Source: Streptacidiphilus jiangxiensis
GTDB taxonomy: Bacteria; Actinomycetota; Actinomycetes; Streptomycetales; Streptomycetaceae
Reading direction: 5' to 3'
NCBI RefSeq assembly: GCF_900109465.1
Contig: NZ_FOAZ01000003.1
Location: forward strand, 186,001 to 250,000
Length of the DNA stretch: 64,000 bases
Within the stretch, counting starts at the first letter, position 1. Each line of letters opens with the position of its first letter. Below the pieces are notes generated by a model. That model saw nothing but the letters and a program-made list of their open reading frames with translations, was not told the DNA's origin and did not search any database. A program made the translations under genes and the position numbers. This document shows positions 27,142 to 36,125 of the stretch, piece after piece.

Positions 27142-28368
27142 CTAGGGCCTGTCCGACCCTTCCGGCCCTTCGACCGCCTGCCTCGACTCGACCAGCAGCA
27201 TCGCCGCCAGCACCAGGGTCAGCCCGAGGAACTGCGCCACCGGCGTCCACCGACCCAGCGGGATCGTGGCGAGCGCCGCCGGCACCGCCACCGCACGGAC
27301 CCGCAGCGGCCCGAACCCCAGCGCCGCCCGAAAGGCGAGGTTGCCGAGGAGGAAGAGCGCGACCCCGCCCGCCAACGCCGCCGCCGGCGCGAACGGCAGC
27401 GGCTGCGCCAGATGCCCGATCGCCTTCTTCACCCCGGCAGCCAGGATCGCCACCGCCAGCAGCATCGGGATGAAGCTGTAGTAGTACGCCGCCATCGCCA
27501 GCCGGAACCGGGCCAGCCCGGCCGCCCGGTGCAGCGCCGTCTCCGCGGCCGCCTCGTCCGCGTCGAAGTACGTCCACCACAGCGCCGCCACCAGCGTCAG
27601 GGCCAGCCCCACCGCGAGCAGCAGCGGAGCGGCGAGACGCTCGCCGGTCGCGCCCGCGCCGATGGCCACGACCGACTCGCCGAAGGCGATGAGCAGCAGC
27701 AGCCCGTGCCGCTCCACGAAGTGCGCCGGGTCCAGGCCGCCCACCGCCTCGGTGACCCGCGCCGTGGTGCCGCCGTAGCGGCCGGTGATCCGGCTGGAGA
27801 GCACCGGCGTGATCTGGTGCAGCAGCACGGCCGCCACCCACAGCCCGTCCGCCGCCCATCCGTGCACCGCGCCCGCCGCGGTCACACAACCCGCCGCCCC
27901 GAGGTTGGTGACGGCGAAGCTGAGCACGTACTGACGGTGGATCAACGCGTAGAGCGCGCTGTGCACCGCCGTGACGAGCAAGAACCCCAGCCCGAAGACG
28001 ACCCCGTCCGCTCCGAACACCTGCGGCAGGGCCAACGCGCAGACCAGGAAGCCGAACATGCCGACCACCAGCAGTAGCCGTCGCGCCGTCGTCTCGGGCG
28101 GCACCTGGTTGGTCAGGTACGCGTACGCGCCGTACATCCAGTACAGGACGGCGAAGATCAGCAGCACCCGGCCCGCCTGGGCGAGCGACAGGTCGTCGGC
28201 GAGCAGCACGGTCAACTGCGTGATGGTGAAGACGAAGACGAGATCGAAGAAGAGCTCCAACGTGGACACCCGCCGCGCCCCTGCAGCCTGCGTCGTCCCG
28301 TGCGCCTGCTGCGCCTGCTGCGTCTGCTGCGCCTGTGCGGCCTCGGTGGCCCCGACGGCCTCGCCCAT
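27142..28368 (-). CDS. Low temperature requirement protein A (LtrA) family membrane protein
   Basis: A 408-residue membrane protein with about ten helices. The LtrA signature LELFFDLVFVFTITQL is at about 37-52 and ERHGLLLLIAFGESVVAIG in the middle is diagnostic (quoted in part). Named after a Listeria cold-growth locus; the biochemical role is unknown. The N-terminus has a Gln/Ala repeat (AQQTQQAQQAHG). ATG 28368 is used because GGGGGGATC precedes it; a GTG four codons upstream is the alternative. Confidence 0.88.
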   Translation of the reverse strand: MGEAVGATEAAQAQQTQQAQQAHGTTQAAGARRVSTLELFFDLVFVFTITQLTVLLADDLSLAQAGRVLLIFAVLYWMYGAYAYLTNQVPPETTARRLLLVVGMFGFLVCALALPQVFGADGVVFGLGFLLVTAVHSALYALIHRQYVLSFAVTNLGAAGCVTAAGAVHGWAADGLWVAAVLLHQITPVLSSRITGRYGGTTARVTEAVGGLDPAHFVERHGLLLLIAFGESVVAIGAGATGERLAAPLLLAVGLALTLVAALWWTYFDADEAAAETALHRAAGLARFRLAMAAYYYSFIPMLLAVAILAAGVKKAIGHLAQPLPFAPAAALAGGVALFLLGNLAFRAALGFGPLRVRAVAVPAALATIPLGRWTPVAQFLGLTLVLAAMLLVESRQAVEGPEGSDRP

Positions 28369-28477
28369 TGATCCCCCCACCAGCGCCCCCGTTCCCCGAG
28401 CAGGAGTCTACGAGCCGTCAGCGGCAGGGACTTCGGCACGGGCGGCGCGACGCCCACGCGGGTCGTAGCCTCGAAGT

Positions 28478-29200
28478 GTGCCCGCCTCCGAGTACGCCGA
28501 ACGCCCCGCGCGGTTCCCCGGCGCCGTCGTGTGGACGCACGGCGCGGCCCACGACCGGGACGCGCCGGCCCCGGCGACCGTCCTGCCCGACGGCTGCATG
28601 GACCTGCTGTGGACACCCGGCCGACTCCTCGTCGCCGGACCCGACACCCACGCCTACCGGCCCGAGCCGGACATGCGCGGACCCTGGGCCGGCGTCCGCC
28701 TCCCGCCCGGCGCGGCACCCGCGCTGCTCGGCGTGCCCGCGCACCTCCTGCGCGACCTCCGCGTCGACCTCGCCGACCTGGGCCTGCGTCCCGCCACCGA
28801 GATCCGCCGCCTCACCCACCGGATCGACGCCGCGGCCGATCCCGCCGACGCCCTCGACGAACTCGCGTTGCTCCTCACCGCCGACGCCGCGGCCGACCCC
28901 GTCGACCCGCTGCTGCGCGCCGTCGTCGCCTCCCTCACGGCGGGGCGCTCCGTCACGGCCACCGCCGACTCCGTCGGCCTCGGTGCCCGGCACCTGCACC
29001 GCCGTTCCCTCGACGCCTTCGGCTACGGCCCGAAGACGCTCGCCCGGATCCTGCGCCTGCAACGCGCCCTCGCCCTGGCCCGCGCCGGCCTCCCACTGGC
29101 CGACACCGCCGCCCGCGCCGGCTACGCCGACCAGGCCCACTTCACCCGCGACGTCCGCGCGTTGACCGGCACCTCGCCGCGGGCGCTGCTCGGAGGCTGA
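28478..29200 (+). CDS. AraC family transcriptional regulator
   Basis: A 240-residue regulator with an N-terminal DUF6597-type domain ([20 protein letters not shown], typical of the group) and a C-terminal double HTH (about 148-238): [20 protein letters not shown] and [18 protein letters not shown]. The GTG start lacks a strong ribosome-binding site. It converges on a VOC-family gene with 7 bp between stops. Confidence 0.88.
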   Translation: MPASEYAERPARFPGAVVWTHGAAHDRDAPAPATVLPDGCMDLLWTPGRLLVAGPDTHAYRPEPDMRGPWAGVRLPPGAAPALLGVPAHLLRDLRVDLADLGLRPATEIRRLTHRIDAAADPADALDELALLLTADAAADPVDPLLRAVVASLTAGRSVTATADSVGLGARHLHRRSLDAFGYGPKTLARILRLQRALALARAGLPLADTAARAGYADQAHFTRDVRALTGTSPRALLGG

Positions 29201-29207
29201 CGCCGGC

Positions 29208-29618
29208 TCAGCCGAGGGGCGCGAGCAGGTCCACCCCGTTCCCGTCCGGGTCGTGGACCGTCGCGTACCGCTGGCCCCAGAACGCGTCGAAGGGCTTCAA
29301 CTCCCCGTGGTACCCGGCGCCGACCAGCACCTCGTACAGGGCGTCCACCTGCTCCGGTCCCGCGCAACGGAACGCCAGCCCGGCCCGTCCCCCACCGGCC
29401 GGCGCCTGCCAGGTGGGGTGGAACGACCGCACGGTCTCCTCGCCGTCCAGCACCAGCAACAGCCCACCGGGCAGCTCCGCCTCGACGTGCGGCTGCGCCT
29501 CGGACCCCTCGGGGAACGCCAGCCCCAACCGCCGGTAGAAGCCGACGGAGGCGGCCATGTCGGAGACGACGAGACCGATGAACGCGAACTGCGGTGCGGA
29601 GGATGTCGTGTTGTCCAT
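29208..29618 (-). CDS. VOC superfamily protein
   Basis: A 136-residue glyoxalase/dioxygenase-fold protein: FIGLVVSDMAASVGFYRRLGL at the start and VHDPDGNGVDLLAPL at the end. The combination with a DUF6597-AraC regulator is common in actinobacteria, and such VOC proteins are often annotated as glyoxalases; the substrate is not known. ATG 29618 fits the domain start. Confidence 0.85.
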   Translation of the reverse strand: MDNTTSSAPQFAFIGLVVSDMAASVGFYRRLGLAFPEGSEAQPHVEAELPGGLLLVLDGEETVRSFHPTWQAPAGGGRAGLAFRCAGPEQVDALYEVLVGAGYHGELKPFDAFWGQRYATVHDPDGNGVDLLAPLG

Positions 29619-29683
29619 GCCCGCGAGCCTAGGTCGACGCCGGCCTCCGGTCTTGAAGGAAACGGACTTCAGCGCCGCCGACC

Positions 29684-30934
29684 TCACCGCACCGGGTAGG
29701 ACGCCTGGTACGCCAGCCGCGCACCGGCGTCTTCGCCGATCCGCGTCAGCTCCTCGTCCAGCCGCAGGAACTCCTCCCACACCTCCCGGCCACTCGCCCG
29801 CGCCAACTCGGCGACCACCAGGTCCTCCAGCTCCGGCACGCGCTTGGCCTTCCACGCCTTGTCGGCGAGACTCACCAACAGGTCCTCGACGACCACGTCC
29901 GCCGATCCCCACGCGCCGTGCGTCGCGGCGAACCGTGCGAGCGCCTGCGGCACCTGCTGTCCCAGGAGCAGCCTCCGTCCGCTCTCCTCATGGAGCGAAC
30001 CGGGGCCCGACAGCTCCTCGGGGTGCCACACCTTGCCGATGTCGTGGGTCGCGGCGCCGAAGAGCACGGCCTCCCGGTCGAACACGAGCTCGGGACACTC
30101 CCGCTCCACCCACGCGACCAGCTGCGCGGCGACCTCGTGCACCGCCCGCAGGTGCGCCACCAACCGTGGCGGTGTGTCGAACCCGCTCAACACCTGGGCC
30201 ACGCGCGGCGGCAGCGGCCGCAACGAGGGCTCGCCGCACTCCTCGTCGGCGATCGCCAGAATCCGCAGCGCACCCGCACGCTCCATCGAGAGCCTCCCCA
30301 CCCGAACCAACCAGGCCGCCAACTCCGGCCCCAGGCCCAGATCACTGCCGATCCACGGCAGGCGGTCGCCCCACAGCTCGCCGTCCCACTCCTCGACGGC
30401 CTGCGCCAGACTCGCGTCGGCCTGCGGGTTTCCCAGCGCCGCTTCCCAGGCGGCCACCCACGGCCCCATCTCCTCGGACGCCTCGACACAGCACACGAAA
30501 ACCTCGTACGCCGGCGCATGCCCCCCGGGACGGACGAGAGTCAGCCCCCACCACGCACGCAGGAACTCCTCCACCGCCGCGGCCTGCGCCGCCGGCCAAC
30601 CGCGCCAGCCGCCCCGGGCGAAGGACTCACCGACCTCCACCCACCAGAACCCCATGGTGCCCCCGTCGACCAGCGCCCTGGTGAGCTCGGGCAGGATCCT
30701 CCGCAGCACCGCCGGGTAGTCGCGCCAACTGCGGTCGAACCAGGTCCGCCGGAGCAGATCCGGCCCCAACGGCACGTCCGGCGTCTTGAGCAGCGCGAGC
30801 TCCTCCGCACTGCCCCAGTGACACTCGCAGTTGTGCTCGTCCGCAGCAGCGATCCCGCCCCGGAAGACGTCCGCCACCGCGGCGAGCGCCGCGTCCAACC
30901 GAAGCCGTGCGGCCTCGGGATCGAGTGTGCTCAT
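29684..30934 (-). CDS. HD-domain phosphohydrolase fused to an unrecognised N-terminal domain
   Basis: A 416-residue protein. Residues 1-230 form a Trp/Glu-rich domain I do not recognise (CECHWGSAEELALLKTPDVP near 36-55; GFWWVEVGESFARGGWRGWP near 94-113, both quoted in part). From about 258 the HD superfamily hydrolase begins: HLRAVHEVAAQLV, THDIGK (about 295-300) with catalytic His-Asp, ESGRRLLL and a final SLADKAWKAKRV with the last metal Asp. HD proteins hydrolyse nucleotides or cyclic nucleotides. The N-terminal part may be a nuclease inhibitor- or immunity-like module; this is a guess. Lone gene, 59 bp from dnaB. Confidence 0.7.
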   Translation of the reverse strand: MSTLDPEAARLRLDAALAAVADVFRGGIAAADEHNCECHWGSAEELALLKTPDVPLGPDLLRRTWFDRSWRDYPAVLRRILPELTRALVDGGTMGFWWVEVGESFARGGWRGWPAAQAAAVEEFLRAWWGLTLVRPGGHAPAYEVFVCCVEASEEMGPWVAAWEAALGNPQADASLAQAVEEWDGELWGDRLPWIGSDLGLGPELAAWLVRVGRLSMERAGALRILAIADEECGEPSLRPLPPRVAQVLSGFDTPPRLVAHLRAVHEVAAQLVAWVERECPELVFDREAVLFGAATHDIGKVWHPEELSGPGSLHEESGRRLLLGQQVPQALARFAATHGAWGSADVVVEDLLVSLADKAWKAKRVPELEDLVVAELARASGREVWEEFLRLDEELTRIGEDAGARLAYQASYPVR

Positions 30935-30940
30935 GGCACC

Positions 30941-30984
30941 TGCGCTCTCCGCTACTCCAGCCCCCCCGGAGGCCGAAGAGCGCA
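30941..30984 (-). terminator. Possible dnaB terminator
   Basis: TGCGCTCT (30941-30948) and AGAGCGCA (30977-30984) are perfectly complementary; the loop contains an inner CTCC/GGAG pair. It starts nine bases after the dnaB stop. Confidence 0.4.
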
Positions 30985-30993
30985 GCGTACGGC

Positions 30994-33876
30994 TCAGCTC
31001 TGCGCCATGTCCACGAAGCGTGAGTAGTGGCCCTGGAAGGCCACCGTGATCGTCGCGGTCGGACCGTTACGGTGCTTGGCGACGATCAGGTCGGCCTCGC
31101 CGGCGCGGGGGGACTCCTTCTCGTAGGCGTCCTCGCGGTGCAGCAGGATGACCATGTCGGCGTCCTGCTCGATCGAGCCGGACTCGCGCAGGTCGGAGAC
31201 CATCGGCCGTTTGTCGGTGCGCTGTTCGGGGCCACGGTTCAGCTGGGAGAGCGCGATGACCGGCAACTCCAGCTCCTTGGCCAGCAGCTTGAGGTTTCGG
31301 GACATCTCCGAGACCTCCTGCTGGCGGCTCTCGGCCCGGCGCGAGCCGCCGTTCTGCATCAGCTGGAGGTAGTCGATGACGACCAGGCGCAGGTCGTTGC
31401 GCTGCTTGAGGCGGCGGCACTTGGCGCGGATCTCCATCATCGACAGGTTCGGGGAGTCGTCGATGTAGAGCGGGGAGTCGTTCAGATCCTGCATGCGCCG
31501 CGCGAGGCGGGTCCAGTCCTCGTCCGTCATCGCGCCGGTGCGCATGTGGTGCAGTGCGACCCGGGCCTCCGCCGAGAGCAGACGCATCGCGATCTCGTTG
31601 CGCCCCATTTCGAGGGAGAAGAAGACGCTCGGGATCTTGTGCTTGATCGAGCAGGACCGGGCGAAGTCCAGGGCCAGCGTCGAGTTGTGCACGATGATGT
31701 CGTCGGCCACGAAGTTGTGGGTTCCGTCGACGGTGAGGTCGAAGACCTCGGCCTCGCCGGCCGGGACGATCGACTCGACCCGGTCCCACTGCACGTCCGA
31801 CGTCGCGATGTCGACCAGCGCCTGCGAGTCCAGCGCCTTGGCCAACTCCAACAACCGGTGCCGGCTGACCTGCTGGCCCACGTGCCAGTTGTGGTTGCGC
31901 GGACGGCCCGTTCGGGCACTGACCTCCGCCCAGCTGCGGTCGCCCTTCTCGGCCTTGATCAGCTCCCACACCTCGGCGGGGATCAGGTCCAGGTTCGGCT
32001 GTCCCACTCGCTCACCGCAGGCGGCGAGCACCTCCTCGACCTGACGCTCCTTGGAGAAGATGCCGACCCGCGCGGCAAAGGTGCGGATCTGGTCGATGTC
32101 ATGGATCAGCACCTGGAAGGCGGGGCGGCGCTGCCCCTGGTAGGCCACCGTCCGCTGCACCACCTTGGCGACGATGCCGAGCCGCAGCAGCAGGTGGGCA
32201 ACGTCGCGGGCGAGACGCTCACTGACGGAGCAGTAACCGATCTGCGGCTGGTTGGCCGGCTTGGAGACGGACGCCCAACCGTCGGTGGCGTAGAGACGGG
32301 AGAGGAACAGCGCGATCTGCGCCTCGGGCAGGCGGAAGATGTCGGCCGGGACGAACTTGTCGTGGCTCCCCTTGCCCATCAGCCCCCACGCCTTGAGGCG
32401 CGCGGTCAGCTGGTTGGGGCCGGGCACCCCTGCGGAGAAGTTCAGGCAGCTCGGGTGCTGGTGGTCCTGCGCACCAGCCCGGGAGCAGTCGGCGTCGCTG
32501 CAGTCGCGCGGCACCCCGAAGTGCGTGCGCACGAGCAACTCTCGCGCCCAGGCTGCGGCATCCTGCCGGATGGTTTCGGAACAAGCTGTCAGCCGAGGCG
32601 TCGCGCCGGTCAGGCAGCCGTCACCGAGAAGGTAGCCGGTGAGCGCGACCAGAGCGCTGGGGACGTCCTTCGAGGCGCCCGCGCGGAGGGTGCGTGCGAC
32701 GGCGATGCGGTCTCCCGGACGAAGATCCTCCAGCGGAACCCACCCGCGCAACGTGCGGAACGGGTGGTTGGCTGTTGCCGTGGTCGAGCGACCGAGCTGC
32801 GTCGTCAGGCCGAAGACCTCCCGACGGCCGTTGGGAATGAAGTCGGACGGCCGCACACCGCGGAGCTGCCAGTCGTCTCCGAGGGTGTCGATCTCCAGGA
32901 CCTCACCGGCCCTGCCCCGGGCGACGAAATCCGCGATGGTGACGCGCTCGCCGGTCAGCGAGTTGACAACTTGACATGTACCTGCAAGGCACTTGCCCAT
33001 GGCGGGTCGTGCCGCGACGACGATCATCTGGCCCGGGTGGAGGCCGTTGGTCAGCGAGTCGAGGTCGGCGAAGCCGGTGGGGACGCCGGACATCTGGCCG
33101 CTGCGGGAGCCGATGGACTCGATCTCGTCGAGGGCGCCCTCCATGATGTCGGAGAGCGGGGCGTAGTCCTCGTTGGTGCGCTGCTCGGTGACGGCGTAGA
33201 TCTCCGCCTGGGCGCGGTTGACGATCTCGTCGACGTCGCCCTCGGCGGCGTAGCCCATGCCGGCGATGCGGGTGCCGGCCTCGACCAGACGGCGCAGCAC
33301 GGCCCGCTCGTGGACGATCTCCGCGTAGTACTCGGCGTTGGCGGCCGTGGGGACGGAGTTGACCAGGGTGTGCAGGTACGAGGGCCCGCCGACACGCGTG
33401 ATCTCGCCGCGCTTGACCAGCTCGCTGGCGACGGTGATCGGGTCGGCCGGCTCGCCGCGGGCGTAGAGGTCGAGGATGGCGCTGTAGATCAGCTCGTGGG
33501 CAGGCCGGTAGTAGTCGCCGGGCTTGAGGACCTCGACGACGTCGGCGATGGCGTCCTTGGAGAGCAGCATGCCGCCGAGCACGGACTGCTCGGCCGCGAG
33601 GTCCTGCGGCGGGACGCGCTCGAACCCGTCGGCACCCCCTGCGCCGCCGGCTCCGCCGGAGCCGTCCGCAGAACCGTTACCGCGCTTGTCGCCGTCCCGA
33701 CCCCCCCGATCGCCGCGGTCACCACGGTCGCCGCGGTCACCACCCTCGCGGCGGCGGGAGAAGGGCAGACGGTCGCCCGGGCCGCCGTCCTCCGGCGGTG
33801 CGGCGGGCGGGACCCACTCGTCGTCCGGCGGCGGGGGGACGTCCTCGAACCCGTCGTCGTACGGTGCCCCGCTCAT
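30994..33876 (-). CDS. dnaB: Replicative DNA helicase DnaB with intein in the Walker A loop
   Basis: A 960-codon gene for the hexameric replicative helicase. The N-extein (residues 1-295) holds a disordered leader (Pro-rich, then RGDRGDRGDRGG repeats, to about 90), the DnaB N-terminal domain and the start of the RecA-like motor up to ARPAMGK. An intein of 436 residues follows, then the C-extein (229 residues) begins at STLALDF. Without the intein the protein is 524 residues. Walker B (RLVVIDYLQLM) and the arginine-finger region (SGSIEQDADMVILLHR) are intact. The intein splits the ATP-binding loop, so helicase activity needs splicing. GGAAGGCGG precedes the ATG. A cluster of DnaA boxes lies upstream. 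Confidence 0.96.
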   Translation of the reverse strand: MSGAPYDDGFEDVPPPPDDEWVPPAAPPEDGGPGDRLPFSRRREGGDRGDRGDRGDRGGRDGDKRGNGSADGSGGAGGAGGADGFERVPPQDLAAEQSVLGGMLLSKDAIADVVEVLKPGDYYRPAHELIYSAILDLYARGEPADPITVASELVKRGEITRVGGPSYLHTLVNSVPTAANAEYYAEIVHERAVLRRLVEAGTRIAGMGYAAEGDVDEIVNRAQAEIYAVTEQRTNEDYAPLSDIMEGALDEIESIGSRSGQMSGVPTGFADLDSLTNGLHPGQMIVVAARPAMGKCLAGTCQVVNSLTGERVTIADFVARGRAGEVLEIDTLGDDWQLRGVRPSDFIPNGRREVFGLTTQLGRSTTATANHPFRTLRGWVPLEDLRPGDRIAVARTLRAGASKDVPSALVALTGYLLGDGCLTGATPRLTACSETIRQDAAAWARELLVRTHFGVPRDCSDADCSRAGAQDHQHPSCLNFSAGVPGPNQLTARLKAWGLMGKGSHDKFVPADIFRLPEAQIALFLSRLYATDGWASVSKPANQPQIGYCSVSERLARDVAHLLLRLGIVAKVVQRTVAYQGQRRPAFQVLIHDIDQIRTFAARVGIFSKERQVEEVLAACGERVGQPNLDLIPAEVWELIKAEKGDRSWAEVSARTGRPRNHNWHVGQQVSRHRLLELAKALDSQALVDIATSDVQWDRVESIVPAGEAEVFDLTVDGTHNFVADDIIVHNSTLALDFARSCSIKHKIPSVFFSLEMGRNEIAMRLLSAEARVALHHMRTGAMTDEDWTRLARRMQDLNDSPLYIDDSPNLSMMEIRAKCRRLKQRNDLRLVVIDYLQLMQNGGSRRAESRQQEVSEMSRNLKLLAKELELPVIALSQLNRGPEQRTDKRPMVSDLRESGSIEQDADMVILLHREDAYEKESPRAGEADLIVAKHRNGPTATITVAFQGHYSRFVDMAQS
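31684..32991 (-). other. Intein with LAGLIDADG homing endonuclease in DnaB
   Basis: The insertion begins with Cys (CLAGTCQVVNSLTGERV, splicing block A) right after the P-loop Lys and ends with VDGTHNFVADDIIVHN, followed by Ser, giving the nucleophiles Cys1, terminal Asn and +1 Ser. Block B is TATANHPFRTL (the His is present). Two dodecapeptide motifs of a LAGLIDADG endonuclease are seen, LTGYLLGDG (about 115 residues in) and LSRLYATDG (about 230 in); both keep an acidic residue, so the nuclease could be active. At 436 residues it is a full-size intein. A Cys/His cluster (RDCSDADCSRAGAQDHQHPS) suggests a bound zinc. The site lies in the most conserved loop of DnaB, as usual for homing elements. 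Confidence 0.95.
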
Positions 33877-33959
33877 CGGTGCCGCCTTCCGCTGCCTTGC
33901 TGCCCTACCCTGCCGTAGCCGTCCATTCAACGGCACGGGTCAGACAATGGCCAAGATGG

Positions 33960-34221
33960 TTATCCACAGGGGGTGTGGACAGTGGCCCGCTACCTGTGGA
34001 CAACTGCCGCCAGGCTGTGCACGACGCGGGGGACAACGTGTGGACAACCTCACGTGCCGACCGCAAGGATCGCTCTGACCTGCTAAAACAGTCTCCCTGG
34101 TCGGCCTCGTGGAAAAAGTTCGCCGGCCGGCCGAAGATCATGACAAACGGTGCGCGGTCGACTGCGTCACGCAGTGGAAGGTAATGACCAACAATCAGTT
34201 GCGGTCATTACCTGTGGATGA
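33960..34221. promoter_or_regulatory. Cluster of DnaA boxes upstream of dnaB
   Basis: This 358-bp gap (33877-34234) holds TTATCCACA on + (33960-33968), and on - CTGTCCACA (33982-33974), TTGTCCACA (34003-33995), TTGTCCACA (34047-34039) and TCATCCACA (34221-34213). The first is the perfect E. coli box and TTGTCCACA is the Streptomyces-preferred form. Four boxes fall in 88 bp. The region is also less GC-rich than its surroundings. No gene is visible in it. Confidence 0.75.
34180..34212. promoter_or_regulatory. 10-bp inverted repeat upstream of the MATE gene
   Basis: GGTAATGACC (34180-34189) and GGTCATTACC (34203-34212) are perfectly complementary with a 13-bp spacer, ending 22 bp before the MATE start and directly abutting a DnaA box. 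An operator for an unlinked regulator is likely. Confidence 0.55.
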
Positions 34222-34234
34222 CTACCGTAGGACC

Positions 34235-35563
34235 ATGAGACTGCGCCCCCTCGACCGCGAGATCCTCGCGCTCGCCCTCCCGGCCTTCGGCGCACTCATC
34301 GCCGAGCCGCTCTTCCTGATGGCCGACTCCGCCATCGTCGGGCACCTCGGCACCGCGCAGCTCGCCGGTCTCGGCGTCTCCGCCGCGCTGCTCGCGACGC
34401 TCGTCAACGTCTTCGTCTTCCTCGCCTACGCCACCACCGCCGCCGTCGCCCGGCGGATCGGCTCGGGCGACCGCCAGGCCGCGCTCAAGCAGGGCGTCGA
34501 CGGCATCTGGCTGGCCCTGCTGATCTCCGTCCTGGTCGTGGCCACGGCGATTCCGATAGCCCCGACCGTGGTGCGTCTCTTCGGCGCCTCGTCCACCGCC
34601 GCGCCCTACGCCGTCGACTACCTGCGGATCAGCAGCGCCGGCATCCCGGCCATGCTGATCGTCCTCGCCGCCACCGGCGTGCTCCGCGGCCTGCAGGACA
34701 CCCGAACCCCCCTCGTCGTCGCCGTCGCCGGCTTCTCCGCGAACCTGCTGCTGAACCTGACCCTCGTCTACGGCGCCGGCCTCGGCATCGCCGGCTCGGC
34801 GCTCGGCACCGTCATCGCGCAGTGGGGCATGGCCGCCGCCTACCTCACGGTCGTGCTCAGGGGCATCCGCGTCAACCACTCCGGGCCGGGCAGTTGGTGG
34901 ACCGGGCTGCGCCCCGACGTCCCCGGCATCCGCGCGAGCGCGACGGCCGGAGTGCCGCTGCTGGTCCGCACGCTCAGCCTGCGGGCGATCCTGCTGCTCG
35001 CGACGGCCGTGGCCGCGCGCCTGGGCAACACCTCCATCGCGGCGCACCAGATCGCGATGTCGCTCTGGAGCTTTCTCGCGTTCGCCCTGGACGCCATCGC
35101 CATCGCGGGCCAGGCCCTGATCGGACGTGCCCTCGGCGGAGGCGACGCGGCGGGCGCGCGGGTGGCGACCCGGCGGATGGTGGAGTGGGGCGCGGGCGCG
35201 GGCGTGGTGCTGGGCGCACTGCTGATCGTGGCTCAGCCCCTGTACCTGCCGCTGTTCACCAGCGATCCGGCGGTGCAGCGGCAGTTGCTGCCGGTGCTGG
35301 TGGTGGCCGGACTGATGCAGCCCGTCAACGGCGTCGTCTTCGTCCTGGACGGCGTGCTGATGGGGGCCGGCGACGGCCCGTACCTCGCCTGGGCGATGCT
35401 GGCGACGCTCCTGCTGTACGCGCCGGTGGCGCTGCTGATGGGCGCCCAGGGGCTCACCGGGCTGTGGATCGCCATCGGCTTCGCCATGGTCGTCCGCGCC
35501 GTCTCCATGGCCCTCCGCGCCCGCACGGGTGCCTGGTTGGTGACCGGAGCTGTTCGCGCATAG
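34235..35563 (+). CDS. MATE family efflux transporter
   Basis: A 442-residue membrane protein with 12 helices in two bundles of six. Conserved MATE features are present, such as LALPAFGALIAEPLFLMADSAIVGHLG (quoted in part; Asp in the first helix) and QALIGRALGGGDAAGA. These proteins export cationic drugs or metabolites in exchange for Na+ or H+. The same gene lies beside dnaB/rplI in Streptomyces generally. AGGA is close to the ATG. Confidence 0.9.
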   Translation: MRLRPLDREILALALPAFGALIAEPLFLMADSAIVGHLGTAQLAGLGVSAALLATLVNVFVFLAYATTAAVARRIGSGDRQAALKQGVDGIWLALLISVLVVATAIPIAPTVVRLFGASSTAAPYAVDYLRISSAGIPAMLIVLAATGVLRGLQDTRTPLVVAVAGFSANLLLNLTLVYGAGLGIAGSALGTVIAQWGMAAAYLTVVLRGIRVNHSGPGSWWTGLRPDVPGIRASATAGVPLLVRTLSLRAILLLATAVAARLGNTSIAAHQIAMSLWSFLAFALDAIAIAGQALIGRALGGGDAAGARVATRRMVEWGAGAGVVLGALLIVAQPLYLPLFTSDPAVQRQLLPVLVVAGLMQPVNGVVFVLDGVLMGAGDGPYLAWAMLATLLLYAPVALLMGAQGLTGLWIAIGFAMVVRAVSMALRARTGAWLVTGAVRA

Positions 35564-35607
35564 GGACGGTGACTCTCCCCAGGGGCGCGGGGAGTGCATG
35601 GCATGGC

Positions 35608-35639
35608 GAAGGGGCGCGGGCAGAAGCCCGCGCCCCTTC
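35608..35639. terminator. Bidirectional terminator between MATE and rplI
   Basis: Perfect 14-bp stem (GAAGGGGCGCGGGC and complement) with AGAA loop between convergent genes. Just before it, 35579-35594 (CAGGGGCGCGGGGA) matches the left arm of the dispersed palindrome family but the right arm is absent. Confidence 0.85.
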
Positions 35640-35659
35640 TCAGCTCAGATGAGCGATCG

Positions 35660-36106
35660 TCAGGCGGCGACGACGTTGACGCTGATGAGCGCGGCAACCT
35701 CGGGGTGCAGCTTGACGGTGACCTGGTGGGCACCGGTGGTCTTGATCGGCGAGCCGATCTCGACGCGGCGCTTGTCGACCAGCGGGCCGTCGACGGCCTT
35801 GATGGCCTCGACGACGTCGCCCGGGGTCACCGAGCCGAACAGGCGACCGGCGTCGCCCGCGCGGACGGCCAGCTTGACGGCGAGCGCCTCAAGCTTGGCC
35901 TTGACCTCGTTGGCCTGCTCCAGGGTCTGGATCTCGTGGATCTTGCGGGCGCGACGGATCGCGTCCACGTCCTTCTGACCGCCCTTGGTCCAGCGGATGG
36001 CGAAGCCACGCGGGACCAGGTAGTTGCGGGCGTACCCGTCCTTGACCTCGACGATGTCGCCGGCGGTACCGAGGCCGGAGACCTCGTTCGTGAGGATGAT
36101 CTTCAT
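35660..36106 (-). CDS. rplI: 50S ribosomal protein L9
   Basis: 148 residues, full length. The N-terminal rRNA-binding domain ([30 protein letters not shown], start of it) with the L9 signature of Gly and Asn-Tyr-Leu is followed by the long connecting helix (about 45-75) and C-terminal domain. GGAGGGTGA precedes the ATG. Last gene of the rpsF-ssb-rpsR-rplI operon. Confidence 0.98.
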   Translation of the reverse strand: MKIILTNEVSGLGTAGDIVEVKDGYARNYLVPRGFAIRWTKGGQKDVDAIRRARKIHEIQTLEQANEVKAKLEALAVKLAVRAGDAGRLFGSVTPGDVVEAIKAVDGPLVDKRRVEIGSPIKTTGAHQVTVKLHPEVAALISVNVVAA

Positions 36107-36125
36107 GGTTCGGTCACCCTCCTAT

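Noticed and set aside
31027-33918. Open frame on + opposite dnaB
   Set aside because: Pure antisense shadow of a gene with complete helicase and intein motifs.
33960-34221. The DnaA-box cluster as oriC
   Set aside because: Streptomyces oriC has about twenty boxes and lies between dnaA and dnaN; neither is here, and parB orientation places oriC beyond the right edge.
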